Shown: piece after piece, positions 35,227 to 46,462 of the stretch
How the letters are laid out: each line of letters opens with the position of its first letter
Position numbering within the stretch: the stretch's first letter is position 1
DNA from: Asticcacaulis excentricus
Lineage (GTDB): Bacteria; Pseudomonadota; Alphaproteobacteria; Caulobacterales; Caulobacteraceae
Direction: 5' to 3'
Assembly (NCBI RefSeq): GCF_003966695.1
Contig: NZ_AP018827.1
Location: 1,178,001-1,242,000 of the forward strand
Length of the DNA stretch: 64,000 nucleotides
Notes under the pieces: model-generated
Told to the model about the DNA's origin: nothing
The model's input: the letters and a program-made list of their open reading frames with translations, nothing else
The model's database searches: none
Position numbers and translations under genes: made by a program

Positions 35227-37155
35227 ATGACCGACCTGAACCGCCGCACTGCCCTGTGCGCTGCCGTCTCCGCACTGATCGCTGCAATGGGCACACCCAC
35301 CGCCCGCGCGTCTACGGCGCGCCCAGACCCCGTTGTCTTCGCGCGCGATCCGGCCATTTTCGACACTGCCATCTCTCCGGACGGCAAACGCATCGCCGTC
35401 CTCACCAAGAAGAATGGCGAGGACATGCTGTTCGACTACGATCTGAGCAATGGCAGCGAAAAACACACGCGCGTCACGCGCGAGACCGAAAAACGGCTAA
35501 GCTTGCCCGACACCAAGATCAGGGCGATATTCTGGGCCTCTAACAATCATATCGCGGTGGTCAAAAGCTTCACGCAAGGCAATGCCACTTACGAACATTA
35601 CGTGACCAATGTGCTGGATCTGCAAAAGGGCACATTTGTTAGCTTTAATACAGGTGCGATGCCGGAGCGCGTGCGGGTAGACGACAAGTACGAGATCCTG
35701 TTTTCCACGGCGCGGGTCCTGTCGCGGTTTGATCCTGCGACCGGAAAAAGTACACAAATTTCATACGACTATAACGGTTTCGACTGGGTGGTGACCCCCG
35801 AGGGCATCCCCGTAGCCTATTCCGAAATGGACTGGGGCAGCCGCAACTTCAAGATCAATATGCGTGACGGCGACGGCTGGAAGACCGTGTTCACCGGCAA
35901 TTACAAGAATCGCAACAACGACACAGGCAAAGCCATTCCGCGTTTGATTTGTCTAGGGCGCGAAGGCTACTCGATCATTGCGCGCTTTCCCTTCACCGAT
36001 GACGACGAGGAGGACACGTCTGGCATCGTTGAAATCGCGCCTGATGGCATGCGCAGCGAACCCTTCAAGATCAAGGGAAGACGTGCCTTTGCATTGATCC
36101 ATCCGCAGACAAAACGATTTGCAGGCTTTTCTTACCGCGAAGATTGGATACGTTACGATTATACCGATCCCTTTCTGGCTCAGATCGCCGAACGTGCGCA
36201 GATGGCCATGCCGAAACACCTCGTCAAAATCGTTGACATGGCCATCGAGGACCCCAGAAAGGTTATCCTTTACGTCGAGGGACCGAACACGGCCGGCGCT
36301 TATTTTTTCGTGAACTTCGGTACCGGGGCCATGATGGAAATCGGCGGGAGCTATCCTGACCTGCCTGCCGACTGGATCGCCAGCAAGACGAAAACTACCT
36401 ATACGACCACAGATGGCCTTGGCATTGAAGCCTATCTGAGCCTGCCGCCGCAGCGTGAAGCGAAGAACCTCCCCCTGATTGTCCTGCCGCATGGCGGGCC
36501 TCAGTCGCGTGACGATCTGGGCTTTGACTGGCTTGCCAACGCACTGGCTACGCGTGGATACGCGATCCTGCAACCCAATTTTCGCGGATCATCCGGTTAT
36601 GGATACGACTTTGTGAAAAAGGGTCATGGCGAATGGGGACGCAAGATGCAGACCGATCTGTCAGATGGTGTGCGGCACCTCAGCGGGAAGGGGATCATCG
36701 ATCCAAGGCGTGTCGCCATCCTCGGCGCCTCCTATGGGGGTTATGCGGCTCTGGCCGGCGTAGCGTTTGAACCTGACGTCTATCGCTGCGCCATCGGCAT
36801 TTCTGGTGTGTACGACCTACCCGATATGATGATGAACGAGGCGATCGACAGCGGCCGCAAGAGCTTTACCTATCGCTACTGGCAAACCTTTCTGGCCGGG
36901 TCGGACCTTGAAGCCATTTCTCCAGCCAGAAATGCTACTAAAATCACGGCCCCGGTGCTGCTCTTACACGGTCTTGACGACACGGTAGTGCCCTTCTCAC
37001 AGTCCACACGGATGGAGGCCGCGCTGAAAAAGGCGGGTAAGCCTGTGGAACTGGTCCGGCTCAAGGGTGAAGACCACTGGCTGTCGGTCGAGACGACACG
37101 CACAGCGCTGCTCAAGGCCGCCATCGCCTTCCTTGAGACGCACAATCCCGCTTGA
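35227..37155 (+). CDS. Secreted S9 family serine peptidase
   Basis: A 642-residue prolyl-oligopeptidase family enzyme. An N-terminal signal with NRRTAL and a hydrophobic stretch could use Tat or Sec export. The beta-propeller occupies roughly 40-380 and the alpha/beta hydrolase the rest, with GASYGGY carrying the serine, DDTVVP the aspartate and DHWLS the histidine. It would cut short peptides in the periplasm. GGGGGGAT lies before the ATG. A second S9 enzyme is encoded near the end of the window; the two differ in propeller sequence and are not close duplicates. Confidence 0.9.
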   Translation: MTDLNRRTALCAAVSALIAAMGTPTARASTARPDPVVFARDPAIFDTAISPDGKRIAVLTKKNGEDMLFDYDLSNGSEKHTRVTRETEKRLSLPDTKIRAIFWASNNHIAVVKSFTQGNATYEHYVTNVLDLQKGTFVSFNTGAMPERVRVDDKYEILFSTARVLSRFDPATGKSTQISYDYNGFDWVVTPEGIPVAYSEMDWGSRNFKINMRDGDGWKTVFTGNYKNRNNDTGKAIPRLICLGREGYSIIARFPFTDDDEEDTSGIVEIAPDGMRSEPFKIKGRRAFALIHPQTKRFAGFSYREDWIRYDYTDPFLAQIAERAQMAMPKHLVKIVDMAIEDPRKVILYVEGPNTAGAYFFVNFGTGAMMEIGGSYPDLPADWIASKTKTTYTTTDGLGIEAYLSLPPQREAKNLPLIVLPHGGPQSRDDLGFDWLANALATRGYAILQPNFRGSSGYGYDFVKKGHGEWGRKMQTDLSDGVRHLSGKGIIDPRRVAILGASYGGYAALAGVAFEPDVYRCAIGISGVYDLPDMMMNEAIDSGRKSFTYRYWQTFLAGSDLEAISPARNATKITAPVLLLHGLDDTVVPFSQSTRMEAALKKAGKPVELVRLKGEDHWLSVETTRTALLKAAIAFLETHNPA

Positions 37156-37369
37156 TTTCTGGACATTGGAAGCTTTCTGCACCCGGATGGTCCACTTGAT
37201 AGCCTGAGAACACAGCCTATAATTTATCATATAATTAAACGCTCTGCATTTTACCTATTGTCTGACTAAAAGGCAGGGTTTAATCAGGCTGTTACGGCAT
37301 CCGGCGTAACCGGCGCCAAATGACTACGGGAAACGCAAAACAGCTCCTTGATGGGAAAGGCCTGACGCC

Positions 37370-38521
37370 ATGACTCTCCGCAATTCGTCTGCGCTCGCAG
37401 CGCTTGTTCTGACGCTGATGGGCGTCAATGCCGCGCAGGCCGCTACGGCCACCAGCGAAACCTTCGGCAAGCTGTCCGACGGCAGCGAGGTCAAGGCCGT
37501 GGTGCTGAAAAACGCCAAGGGCGTTTCCGCCAAGGTCATCACCTACGGCGCGACCCTGCAATCGCTGTGGGCGCCCGACCGCAATGGCAAGGCCGCCGAA
37601 ATCACCATCGGCTATGACGACCTGAAGGGCTATGTCGAAACCCCGCAATATCTGGGGGTGACCGTCGGCCGCTACGCCAACCGCATCAACAAGGGCAAGT
37701 TTACCCTGGATGGCAAGACCTATACGCTGGCCACCAACAATAATGGTAACCACCTGCACGGCGGCCTGAAAGGCTTTGACAAGGTCAACTGGACCCTGGC
37801 TTCGGTCAAGAGCGGCGGCAAGACGGGCGAGGCTTCGGCCACCTTCACCTACACCTCGCCGGACGGCGAAGAGGGCTATCCCGGCACCATGAAGATCGAG
37901 GTGACCTATAGCCTCAGTGAAAACAACGATCTGACCATCCGCTACAAGGCGACGACGGACAAGCCGACCATCGTCAACCTGACCAACCATGCCCTGTTCA
38001 ATCTGGCGGGTGTGGGTTCGGGCCGCTCGGCGCTCGAGGCCTCGCTGCAACTGGAATCAGACGGTTATCTGCCCACCAATGAAACCGCCATTCCCTACGG
38101 CAATATCGCCCCGGTCAAGGGCACGCCCTTCGATTTCACCAAGCCGGCGGTGATCAATGAGCGCGTGCGCGATGCGCGCGATCCGCAAATCCTGATCGGC
38201 CTTGGCATAGACCACAACTACGTCCTGCGCGGTGGTGTGACCAAGACTCCGAAACAGGCCGTCACCCTGATCGACGCCAAGTCGGGCCGCGGCCTGAAGA
38301 TACTGACCACCGAGCCTGGCATTCAGATGTACACCGGCAACTTCCTCGACGGGAAGGTTCCGGGCCGCAACGGTCAGGTCACCCGCATGGGCGACGCCGT
38401 GGCCTTCGAAGCCCAGCACTTCCCCGACAGCCCCAACCAGCCGCAGTTCCCGACCACCCGTCTGAACCCCGGCGAAACCTACACCCAGACGACGGTTCAC
38501 CACCTCTTCGTCGCCAAGTAA
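37370..38521 (+). CDS. Periplasmic aldose 1-epimerase (galactose mutarotase)
   Basis: A 383-residue exported mutarotase that interconverts alpha and beta forms of aldoses. The signal peptide ends at VNAAQA (about residue 24). The active-site histidines are in NHLHGG and NLTNHALFNL (where SYFNL is more usual), and the catalytic glutamate is in FEAQHFPDSPNQP. GGGAAAGG precedes the ATG. The dehydratase gene starts 27 bases downstream on the same strand, so both probably serve sugar-acid catabolism. The specific sugar is not identifiable. Confidence 0.9.
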   Translation: MTLRNSSALAALVLTLMGVNAAQAATATSETFGKLSDGSEVKAVVLKNAKGVSAKVITYGATLQSLWAPDRNGKAAEITIGYDDLKGYVETPQYLGVTVGRYANRINKGKFTLDGKTYTLATNNNGNHLHGGLKGFDKVNWTLASVKSGGKTGEASATFTYTSPDGEEGYPGTMKIEVTYSLSENNDLTIRYKATTDKPTIVNLTNHALFNLAGVGSGRSALEASLQLESDGYLPTNETAIPYGNIAPVKGTPFDFTKPAVINERVRDARDPQILIGLGIDHNYVLRGGVTKTPKQAVTLIDAKSGRGLKILTTEPGIQMYTGNFLDGKVPGRNGQVTRMGDAVAFEAQHFPDSPNQPQFPTTRLNPGETYTQTTVHHLFVAK

Positions 38522-38548
38522 TCCAAGAAGTAAAGAACGCCCACACCG

Positions 38549-40360
38549 ATGTCCGACCGCAACCTCTCCCGTTCCAAGACCAAGCTCCGTTCGCGCGCCT
38601 GGTTCGACAATCCTGAAAACGCCGACATGACGGCGCTCTACCTTGAGCGTTACATGAATTTCGGCCTGTCGCTGGAGGAGTTGCAGTCGGACAAGCCGAT
38701 CATCGGCATCGCCCAGACCGGTTCCGACCTCAGCCCGTGCAACCGCCACCACCTTGAACTGGCCAAGCGCATCCGCGAAGGCATCATCGAAGCGGGCGGC
38801 ATCCCTATCGAATTCCCGGTCCACCCGATTCAGGAAACGGGCAAGCGTCCGACGGCGGGCCTTGACCGCAATCTGGCCTATATCGGCCTCGTCGAAGTCA
38901 TCTATGGCTATCCTCTGGACGGCGTCGTGCTGACCATCGGCTGCGACAAGACGACCCCGGCCTGCCTGATGGCTGCCGCTACCGTCAACATCCCGGCCAT
39001 CGCCCTGTCGGTGGGCCCCATGCTCAACGGCTGGTACAAGGGTGAGCGCACGGGTTCGGGTACCATCGTGTGGAAGGCCCGCGAATTGCTGGCCGCCGGG
39101 GAAATCGACTATCAGGGCTTCATCAAGCTGGTGGCGTCTTCGGCGCCTTCGACCGGCTATTGCAACACCATGGGCACGGCAACGACCATGAACAGCCTGG
39201 CCGAAGCGCTGGGGATGCAACTCCCCTACTCGGCCGCCATCCCGGCCCCGCACCGCGACCGTCAGGAATGCGCCTACCGCACGGGCAAGCGCATCGTCGA
39301 TATGGTCCACGAAGACCTGAAGCCGTCGGACATTCTGACCAAGGAAGCCTTCATCAACGCCATCCGCGTCAATTCGGCCATTGGCGGTTCGACCAATGCC
39401 CCGATCCACCTCAACGCGCTGGCCCGCCATATCGGCGTGGAGCTGAAGATCGAGGAATGGCAGCAGTACGGCGAAGAGGTGCCGCTGCTGGTCAACCTGA
39501 TGCCGGCCGGTGAATATCTGGGTGAAGATTACCACCATGCCGGTGGCGTCCCCGCCGTGGTGGGTCAGTTGATCAAGCACGGGCTGATCCATGAAAACGC
39601 GATCACCGCTAACGGCAAGACGATCGGCGAAAACTGCCGCGATGCGGTCATCGAGGACGAGCGCGTTATCCGTCCGTTCGAGCAACCGCTGAAACTGGCC
39701 GCCGGGTTCCGTGTCCTGTCGGGCAATCTGTTCGACTCGGCGGTGATGAAGGTCTCGGTCATCAGCCCGGAATTCCGCGAGCGCTACCTGTCCGATCCGG
39801 CCTCGCCCAACGCCTTTACCGGTCGCGCCATCGTCTTCGACGGCCCGGAAGACTATCACCACCGCATCGACGACGAATCCCTGAACATCGACGAACACTG
39901 CATCCTGTTCATGCGCGGTGCTGGCCCCATCGGCTATCCGGGTGCCGCCGAAGTCGTCAATATGCGCGCCCCCAACTACCTGCTGAAGCGCGGCGTCACC
40001 TCTCTGGCCTGCATCGGCGATGGCCGTCAGTCGGGCACGTCGGGTTCGCCGTCGATCCTCAACGCTTCGCCCGAAGCGGCGGCGGGCGGCAACCTTGCCA
40101 TCCTGCAAACCGGTGATCAGGTGCGCGTTGATCTGAATGACAACACGGTCAATGTCCTGATCTCCGACGCGGAAATCGCCGAGCGCCGCGCCGCGCTTGA
40201 GGCTGCCGGTGGCTTCCAGTACCCGGCGCACCAGACCCCGTGGCAGGAAATGCAGCGGGGCGTCGTCGGCCAGATGGGGTCGGGCATGGTGCTCGAAAAC
40301 GCCGTCAAGTATCAGCGCATCGCTCAGGTCGGTGCGGGCGTCCCGCGCGACAACCACTGA
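38549..40360 (+). CDS. IlvD/Edd family aldonate dehydratase (xylonate or arabonate type)
   Basis: A 603-residue iron-sulfur dehydratase. The start [21 protein letters not shown], then [27 protein letters not shown] and [10 protein letters not shown], closely resemble Caulobacter XylD, which dehydrates D-xylonate. The cysteines of SPCN, GCDK and YCNTMG would hold the cluster. L-arabonate and other aldonates are equally possible substrates. The family also contains branched-chain dihydroxyacid dehydratase, but the length and motifs fit the sugar-acid branch. It is downstream of the mutarotase gene and ends with a good terminator. Confidence 0.88.
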   Translation: MSDRNLSRSKTKLRSRAWFDNPENADMTALYLERYMNFGLSLEELQSDKPIIGIAQTGSDLSPCNRHHLELAKRIREGIIEAGGIPIEFPVHPIQETGKRPTAGLDRNLAYIGLVEVIYGYPLDGVVLTIGCDKTTPACLMAAATVNIPAIALSVGPMLNGWYKGERTGSGTIVWKARELLAAGEIDYQGFIKLVASSAPSTGYCNTMGTATTMNSLAEALGMQLPYSAAIPAPHRDRQECAYRTGKRIVDMVHEDLKPSDILTKEAFINAIRVNSAIGGSTNAPIHLNALARHIGVELKIEEWQQYGEEVPLLVNLMPAGEYLGEDYHHAGGVPAVVGQLIKHGLIHENAITANGKTIGENCRDAVIEDERVIRPFEQPLKLAAGFRVLSGNLFDSAVMKVSVISPEFRERYLSDPASPNAFTGRAIVFDGPEDYHHRIDDESLNIDEHCILFMRGAGPIGYPGAAEVVNMRAPNYLLKRGVTSLACIGDGRQSGTSGSPSILNASPEAAAGGNLAILQTGDQVRVDLNDNTVNVLISDAEIAERRAALEAAGGFQYPAHQTPWQEMQRGVVGQMGSGMVLENAVKYQRIAQVGAGVPRDNH

Positions 40361-40387
40361 TCTCTTTTGTTAAAGCGTTTGTTCAGC

Positions 40388-40416
40388 CGCCGGAGGTCAG
40401 CCTCCGGCGTTTTTTA
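40388..40416 (+). terminator. Rho-independent terminator after the dehydratase gene
   Basis: CGCCGGAGG pairs with CCTCCGGCG around a TCAG loop and is followed by T6. The stem is nearly the same as that of the terminator after the YdcH gene. The rest of the space to 40627 is AT-rich with a perfect palindrome CACCTATAGGTG at 40581-40592, but no gene. Confidence 0.9.
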
Positions 40417-40627
40417 TTACCGCCAGATCAGGGTTAATACTTTTTTGTGCTGCGGTAAGTGTTCGTCGCACTTTTATGTAAGGCGGATATCGTTTCTATG
40501 CAATATATTACCGCCACATCAACCAAATAGCCCAATTTATAACCAAAATCAGCGCAATAAACACGATCTTTACACTTAAGCACCTATAGGTGTCATAATC
40601 GCGTTATCTGTTTCGGGTTTGGGACCT

Positions 40628-41473
40628 ATGTCGATTCGTTTGCGCCTGATGGCCCTGATTGCCTCGTTCGCCGTCATGTCGTTGCTCATTACGAGCCTCG
40701 CCCTGATGTCTCTCGACCGTTACAAGACGATGATGGGCGCGTACGGTGCCGCCTACGAACACGCCTACGACATCGAACGCATCAACCATATGGTCAGCAA
40801 TGTTGTGATGGAATCGCGAGGCATTTACCTGTCGCAGGATGCCGCCGAAGCGAAGGTTTTTGCAGGGAACCTTTCCCGCAGCCTCAATGAGGTTGAGCGT
40901 GTGCTTCAAAGCTGGCAGCAGTCAAAAGATGCCGAAGAACGTGCCCGTTACACCGAGATTGAACCGACTGCGCGTACATTCATAGCGGTCCGTCGTCAGG
41001 TGGTGGCTCTGGCGAACGAAGGGGCAATCGATAAGGCCACCGCGCTGGGCACGTCCAGCCGGGAAGATCGTATCCAACTGCAAAAAAGTCTGGACAAATT
41101 GGTGGTTGAAGCCCGCAAGGACCTCACCAGCACCCAGGCGAAAGCCGCCGCCTTTTCAGCACAGCGCAGTCAGACCTTTCTGCTGATGGCCCTCTTTTCG
41201 ATAGCCGGAATCCTGTGTCTGTCGGCTCTGGCCATCCTCCACTTCATCACCCGCCCGCTGCGGCACGTGGCCGGGACCATCATCAGCCTGTCAGAAGGCA
41301 AGCTCGATACACCGGTGCCGGAACAGACCGGCGACAAGGGAGAGGTGGCTGAACTGTGGCGCGCCATCGCCCGGCTCAAGGCCCACGCCATCGAAGCGGA
41401 AAAAATCGTCGCCGCTCAACGCGAAGCCGAACGCCTGCAAGCGCTGGAAGCACGTCAACTCATACTGGACTGA
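40628..41473 (+). CDS. Membrane sensor with HAMP domain but no output domain
   Basis: A 281-residue protein built like the front end of a chemoreceptor: membrane segment 1 at about 6-28, a periplasmic helical bundle (29-182), membrane segment 2 at 184-207, and a HAMP domain (208-258) with the expected RPL proline. A short coiled tail ends LEARQLILD at residue 281. No methyl-accepting, kinase or cyclase domain follows; the stop codon lies within the 3-prime end of the convergent regulator gene, overlapping by 19 bases. It could be a truncated receptor or a genuine short partner for another receptor. Confidence 0.8.
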   Translation: MSIRLRLMALIASFAVMSLLITSLALMSLDRYKTMMGAYGAAYEHAYDIERINHMVSNVVMESRGIYLSQDAAEAKVFAGNLSRSLNEVERVLQSWQQSKDAEERARYTEIEPTARTFIAVRRQVVALANEGAIDKATALGTSSREDRIQLQKSLDKLVVEARKDLTSTQAKAAAFSAQRSQTFLLMALFSIAGILCLSALAILHFITRPLRHVAGTIISLSEGKLDTPVPEQTGDKGEVAELWRAIARLKAHAIEAEKIVAAQREAERLQALEARQLILD

Positions 41474-42507
41474 CCCGATTTGCGGTAAATGGTCGAACGG
41501 TGGATACCCAGTGCCCGCGCCGCCGCACTGACATTACCCCCATGCGCCTCAAGCGCACGCCGAATGGCCGCCGTCTCGACATCGTCCAGCCGTCCCTCGG
41601 TAAGGTTCGTCACTGCCGGGGCCGTGCCGTCCTCTTCGCAGCGCGCGTGATAGAGCCGCCCTTCGTGGTCGCGCAGGTGCAGCGCGCCGGGCCGCAAGCC
41701 CCCGGCATCGAACAGGTCGTCAAAGCGCAGGCTGTCGAGATCGTCCCAGTTATGCCCGGTCAGCGACAGGCCACGGCGGTTAGCGGCGACCACCACCCCG
41801 TCACGAAAGACCAGAATACCTTCGCGCGCCGCCCCCAGCAGGCTGGAATCGCTATGGAAACGCAGGGTCTGGCACGACTCGAAGCCTTCGCGAAACAGGC
41901 GGTGTTCGATCTGTTCGACCGCCAGCCGCATCAGGCCCAGCATGTGTCCACCCTGCATATGGGCCGGGGTCGAGAGGTCAAGCACCCCCAGAACCGCGCC
42001 GCGCGGGTCGATGATCGGCGTCGCGGCGCAGCTCAACACGCGGTGCGCCTGAAAATAATGCTCGGCACCGTTGACGGCCACCGGGCGACGCTCGGCAATT
42101 GCCGTACCGATCGCATTGGTGCCGGTGCCGTCCTCGCTCCATAGGACACCAGGGCGCAACGCCACCTCCGCCGCCTTGCCCGCAAAGCCCGGATCACCGA
42201 CGGCATCGAGGATTTCGCCGCGCGCATTGGTGAGGATGACGATGCCCGAAAGTTCACGCGCCTCAGCATGTAAGGCGTCCAGTTCCGGGCGTGAAATGCG
42301 GCGCAGCGCCTCGTGCTTTTCGTGAAGCAATCGCACATCGCTGGTCGAAGGGGCTTCGGTGCGCGGATCGGCAGCCGCATTCAGCCCCATATCAGCGCAG
42401 CGTATCCACGACCGCAGTATGGCATGCCCCACCTGATCGACGGGCAGGCTGCGCTTTTCGAAGAAGGACTTACGCGCCGCCTCGACGCGGGCCGGATCGG
42501 TGGTCAT
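41455..42507 (-). CDS. AcoR-like GAF/HTH regulator lacking the AAA+ domain
   Basis: A 350-residue regulator. The N-terminal half is the GAF-type sensor of the AcoR group (SWIRCADMGLN, VLWSEDGTGTNAIGTA, ATPIIDPRGAVLGVLDLS). A PAS-like stretch follows (GILVFRDGVVVAANRRG), then a Fis-type helix-turn-helix at the C-terminus (GGNVSAAARALGIHRSTIYRK). The sigma-54-contacting AAA+ module normally found in AcoR is absent, so it should act as an ordinary DNA-binding regulator. The ATG at 42507 has AGGA close upstream; ATG at 42522 does not. It is divergent from the aldehyde dehydrogenase gene, with candidate binding sites between. Confidence 0.88.
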   Translation of the reverse strand: MTTDPARVEAARKSFFEKRSLPVDQVGHAILRSWIRCADMGLNAAADPRTEAPSTSDVRLLHEKHEALRRISRPELDALHAEARELSGIVILTNARGEILDAVGDPGFAGKAAEVALRPGVLWSEDGTGTNAIGTAIAERRPVAVNGAEHYFQAHRVLSCAATPIIDPRGAVLGVLDLSTPAHMQGGHMLGLMRLAVEQIEHRLFREGFESCQTLRFHSDSSLLGAAREGILVFRDGVVVAANRRGLSLTGHNWDDLDSLRFDDLFDAGGLRPGALHLRDHEGRLYHARCEEDGTAPAVTNLTEGRLDDVETAAIRRALEAHGGNVSAAARALGIHRSTIYRKSGQSSMS

Positions 42508-42566
42508 GGTTTCCTGCCGCATTATCGTTTGTTGCGGACATTATGCGCCCGCTTTCGACGTCTGTC

Positions 42567-42589
42567 ATCTGTCGCAAAATGCGACAGAT
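42567..42589. promoter_or_regulatory. Operator for the GAF/HTH regulator
   Basis: ATCTGTCGCA-AAA-TGCGACAGAT is a perfect 10-bp inverted repeat with a 3-base centre, lying between the regulator gene and the aldehyde dehydrogenase gene. A second, imperfect site TGTCCGT-GCT-TGCGACA lies at 42669-42685 and a half site TGCGACAG at 42610-42617. TGTCGCA-N3-TGCGACA is a plausible site for Fis-type helix-turn-helix dimers. Confidence 0.65.
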
Positions 42590-42746
42590 TCGACACCTGT
42601 GATGCAGCCTGCGACAGCGGGGGTTGGCGGGGTTTCACAATGCGCGTGATGCTGCGGCGCATCATGTTTGTCCGTGCTTGCGACAGGCCATCGCGGGGGC
42701 GCAGGCTGGGTGTCTCAGGGGTTAACACCAGATAAGGACAACTCGC

Positions 42747-44264
<1,518 letters not shown>

Positions 44265-44274
44265 CCGGAAATGC

Positions 44275-44313
44275 AAAAGCGCGGTGGGTGTTGAAGCCCC
44301 CGCGCTGTTTTTA
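44275..44313 (+). terminator. Terminator after the aldehyde dehydrogenase gene
   Basis: AGCGCGG (44278-44284) pairs with CCGCGCT (44300-44306) around a 15-base loop and is followed by GTTTTT. It separates the aldehyde and alcohol dehydrogenase genes. Confidence 0.65.
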
Positions 44314-44368
44314 CGCGCGCCCATCCGTCGCATGGCGGCACGGCCCCCTGCGACGCATCATGCTTCTC

Positions 44369-44401
44369 ATACCAAGAGTCATTTTCAATGACCCTTGGTA
44401 T
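44369..44401. repeat. ATACCAAG hairpin upstream of the alcohol dehydrogenase gene
   Basis: ATACCAAGAGTCATT pairs with AATGACCCTTGGTAT with one mismatch and a TTC loop, giving a 15-bp stem. It lies 27 bases before the start codon and has no T run on the plus strand. It may be a mobile-type repeat or an RNA element of the adh leader. Confidence 0.75.
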
Positions 44402-44428
44402 CACCCCCATCCGCAGGAGAAACGCAGC

Positions 44429-45463
44429 ATGGCCAGAACCATGAAGGCGGCCGTTGTCCGCCAGTTCGGCAAACCCCTCACCATCGACGAAGTGCCGGTG
44501 CCGGAACCCGGCGAAGGCCTGATTCAGGTGGCCATTCAGGCCTCGGGCGTGTGTCACACCGATCTGCACGCCGCCGAAGGCGACTGGCCGGTGAAGCCCA
44601 ATCCGCCCTTCATCCCCGGTCACGAAGGCGTCGGTTACGTTTCGGCGGTGGGCAAGGGCGTCAAGCACGTCAAGGAAGGCGACCGCGTCGGCGTGCCGTG
44701 GCTCTATACAGCCTGCGGCCATTGCCGCCATTGTCTGGGCGGTTGGGAAACCCTGTGCGAATCTCAGCTCAACACCGGCTATTCGGTCAATGGCGGCTTT
44801 GCCGAATATGTGGTGGCCGACTCCAACTTCGTCGGTCACCTGCCCAAAACCATCAGCTTTACCGAAATCGCGCCCGTCCTGTGCGCGGGCGTGACCGTCT
44901 ATAAGGGGCTGAAGGTCACCGACACCAAGCCCGGCGACTGGGTGGTCATTTCCGGCGTCGGCGGTCTGGGCCACATGGCCGTGCAATACGCCAAGGCCAT
45001 GGGGCTCAACGTCGCCGCCGTCGATATTGACGACGCCAAGCTCGACCTCGCCCGCCGCCTTGGGGCAACTGTGACCGTCAATGCCAAAACAGAAGCCGAT
45101 CCAGCGGCCTATATCAAAAAGGCTACCGATGGTGGGGCGCAGGGCGTGCTCGTCACCGCGGTTTCGACCACCGCCTTCAAACAAGCGCTCGGCATGGTGT
45201 CGCGCGGCGGGACGGTGTCGCTCAACGGCCTGCCGCCGGGAGAATTCCCGCTCGACATCTTCGGCATGGTGCTCAATGGCGTGACTGTGCGCGGCTCCAT
45301 CGTCGGCACGCGCCTCGACCTTCAGGAATCGCTTGATTTCGCCAGCGACGGCAAGGTCAAGGCGACCATCGCCACCGAAAAGCTGGAAAACATCAACGAC
45401 ATCTTTGCGCGTATGCACGAGGGGCAAATCGAGGGCCGCATCGTGCTCGACCTGACGGCCTGA
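44429..45463 (+). CDS. adhP: Zinc-dependent alcohol dehydrogenase AdhP
   Basis: A 344-residue medium-chain dehydrogenase. The catalytic zinc ligands are Cys42 (GVCHTD) and the His/Glu of GHEGVG (65-66 region), the structural zinc is held by [15 protein letters not shown], and the Rossmann loop is [17 protein letters not shown]. The sequence follows the AdhP ethanol dehydrogenase subfamily. AGGAGA lies before the ATG at 44429. Together with the upstream aldehyde dehydrogenase it can oxidise alcohols to acids. Confidence 0.93.
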   Translation: MARTMKAAVVRQFGKPLTIDEVPVPEPGEGLIQVAIQASGVCHTDLHAAEGDWPVKPNPPFIPGHEGVGYVSAVGKGVKHVKEGDRVGVPWLYTACGHCRHCLGGWETLCESQLNTGYSVNGGFAEYVVADSNFVGHLPKTISFTEIAPVLCAGVTVYKGLKVTDTKPGDWVVISGVGGLGHMAVQYAKAMGLNVAAVDIDDAKLDLARRLGATVTVNAKTEADPAAYIKKATDGGAQGVLVTAVSTTAFKQALGMVSRGGTVSLNGLPPGEFPLDIFGMVLNGVTVRGSIVGTRLDLQESLDFASDGKVKATIATEKLENINDIFARMHEGQIEGRIVLDLTA

Positions 45464-45491
45464 CGTCTGAGCGTCTATGACGCGCAAGCCG

Positions 45492-45525
45492 ACGCCCTGC
45501 CCCCTCCCCGGTAGGGCGTTTTTTT
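45492..45525 (+). terminator. Rho-independent terminator of adhP
   Basis: ACGCCCTGC pairs with GTAGGGCGT (one G-T wobble) around a short C-rich loop and is followed by a run of T. Confidence 0.85.
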
Positions 45526-45584
45526 ATGCCTCCGCAACCCTCCCTTGCCTTGAGGCTGGTTTCAGAGAATAGTGTTACGCGCGC

Positions 45585-45689
45585 TTAGAGCATTCGTCGG
45601 TCCAGTTGAGCCGCCAAATGTCTATAAGTTTCTGTTTTATAGCGATATTTTTTCAAAAACCGCCCACGCTTTTCGACATATCGCTCTAA
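45585..45689. repeat. TTAGAGC-ended inverted repeat before the DUF1353 gene
   Basis: TTAGAGCATTCGTCG (45585-45599) and CGACATATCGCTCTAA (45674-45689) are inverted copies with a gap and two mismatches. The interior is AT-rich and contains no gene. TAGAGCG also starts the palindromic region at 46321 and 46404. Confidence 0.5.
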
Positions 45690-45700
45690 ATGGAGGGGAC

Positions 45701-46249
45701 ATGCCATTCTATTCCGGGACAAAACCGGTCGCCGAGATGGGGCTAAAATACGCCCCGACCATGCCGTCTGCGCTTCTGGTGGCCGTGCTGGATGGCGACA
45801 TTGAGCGGGAAGGCCGCACCACCGCCGTCCTTTACGAAAGCTTTGTCTATGAGGACGAAATCGAGGGCCTGAGGTTTCGCGTACCGCAAAGCTACATTAC
45901 TGATTTCGCCTCCATTCCCTGGCTGGTGCGCGGCCTGATTCCCGCCTTTGGTCGTCATGCCAAGGCGGCGGTCGTGCACGACTGGCTCTACGCCGTGGGT
46001 GAGCCCGACATGCGGGCGCGTGCCGATCGCGTCTTTCTCCATGCCTTGCGTGAACTGAAGGTGGCGTGGTTCAAGCGCCTTATCCTGTACACGGCGGTGC
46101 GACTGGGCGGCAGCGGCGGTTACAACAAGGAACGCCGCGTCTGGAACCGGACCTTTGCGGACTGGCGCGATGGCAAGCGTCTTGAGATTGCCCCGTTCGA
46201 ACGCCACACGGCGTTCAGCGGCGAAACCAACGGCCCGCAGCCCCTGTAG
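45701..46249 (+). CDS. DUF1353 family protein, phage-related
   Basis: A 182-residue protein of the DUF1353 family. The recognisable core is FRVPQSYITDFASIPWLVRGLIPAFGRHAKAAVVHDWLY, with a HDWLY histidine-aspartate pair, and the C-terminus has YNKERRVWNRTFADW. Members are frequently found in phages and mobile regions; the function is unknown. TGGAGGGGAC gives a strong ribosome-binding site. It stands alone next to an insertion sequence and palindromic repeats, so it may be a remnant of integrated DNA. Confidence 0.82.
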   Translation: MPFYSGTKPVAEMGLKYAPTMPSALLVAVLDGDIEREGRTTAVLYESFVYEDEIEGLRFRVPQSYITDFASIPWLVRGLIPAFGRHAKAAVVHDWLYAVGEPDMRARADRVFLHALRELKVAWFKRLILYTAVRLGGSGGYNKERRVWNRTFADWRDGKRLEIAPFERHTAFSGETNGPQPL

Positions 46250-46462
46250 CGTGGTTTTCGAAAACGCGCATGAAGACGTGGCCGGTTAAAGCGTCAGGGA
46301 CAGTGCTGCTTGATCAAGCCTAGAGCGATGTGCGGAAACGAAGTTCGGCGAAGCCAAAAGTGTGAGCGGTTTTCCGCAAAAACATCGCGACAAAACAAAA
46401 ATTTAGAGCGAAATGGCGTTTCCACCTAAAGTCATTTCAACTCTAGGCTCAAGACTCATTGA

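Noticed and set aside
38057-40357. 766-codon open frame antisense to the aldonate dehydratase gene
   Set aside because: The plus strand encodes a full IlvD/Edd family protein. The antisense frame is composed of Arg, Gly, Asp and Val-rich shadow sequence typical of GC-rich antisense reading.
46250-46446. Possible small gene or tRNA fragment left of the insertion sequence
   Set aside because: Only palindromic repeat sequence is visible there; no cloverleaf and no frame with a ribosome-binding site was found.
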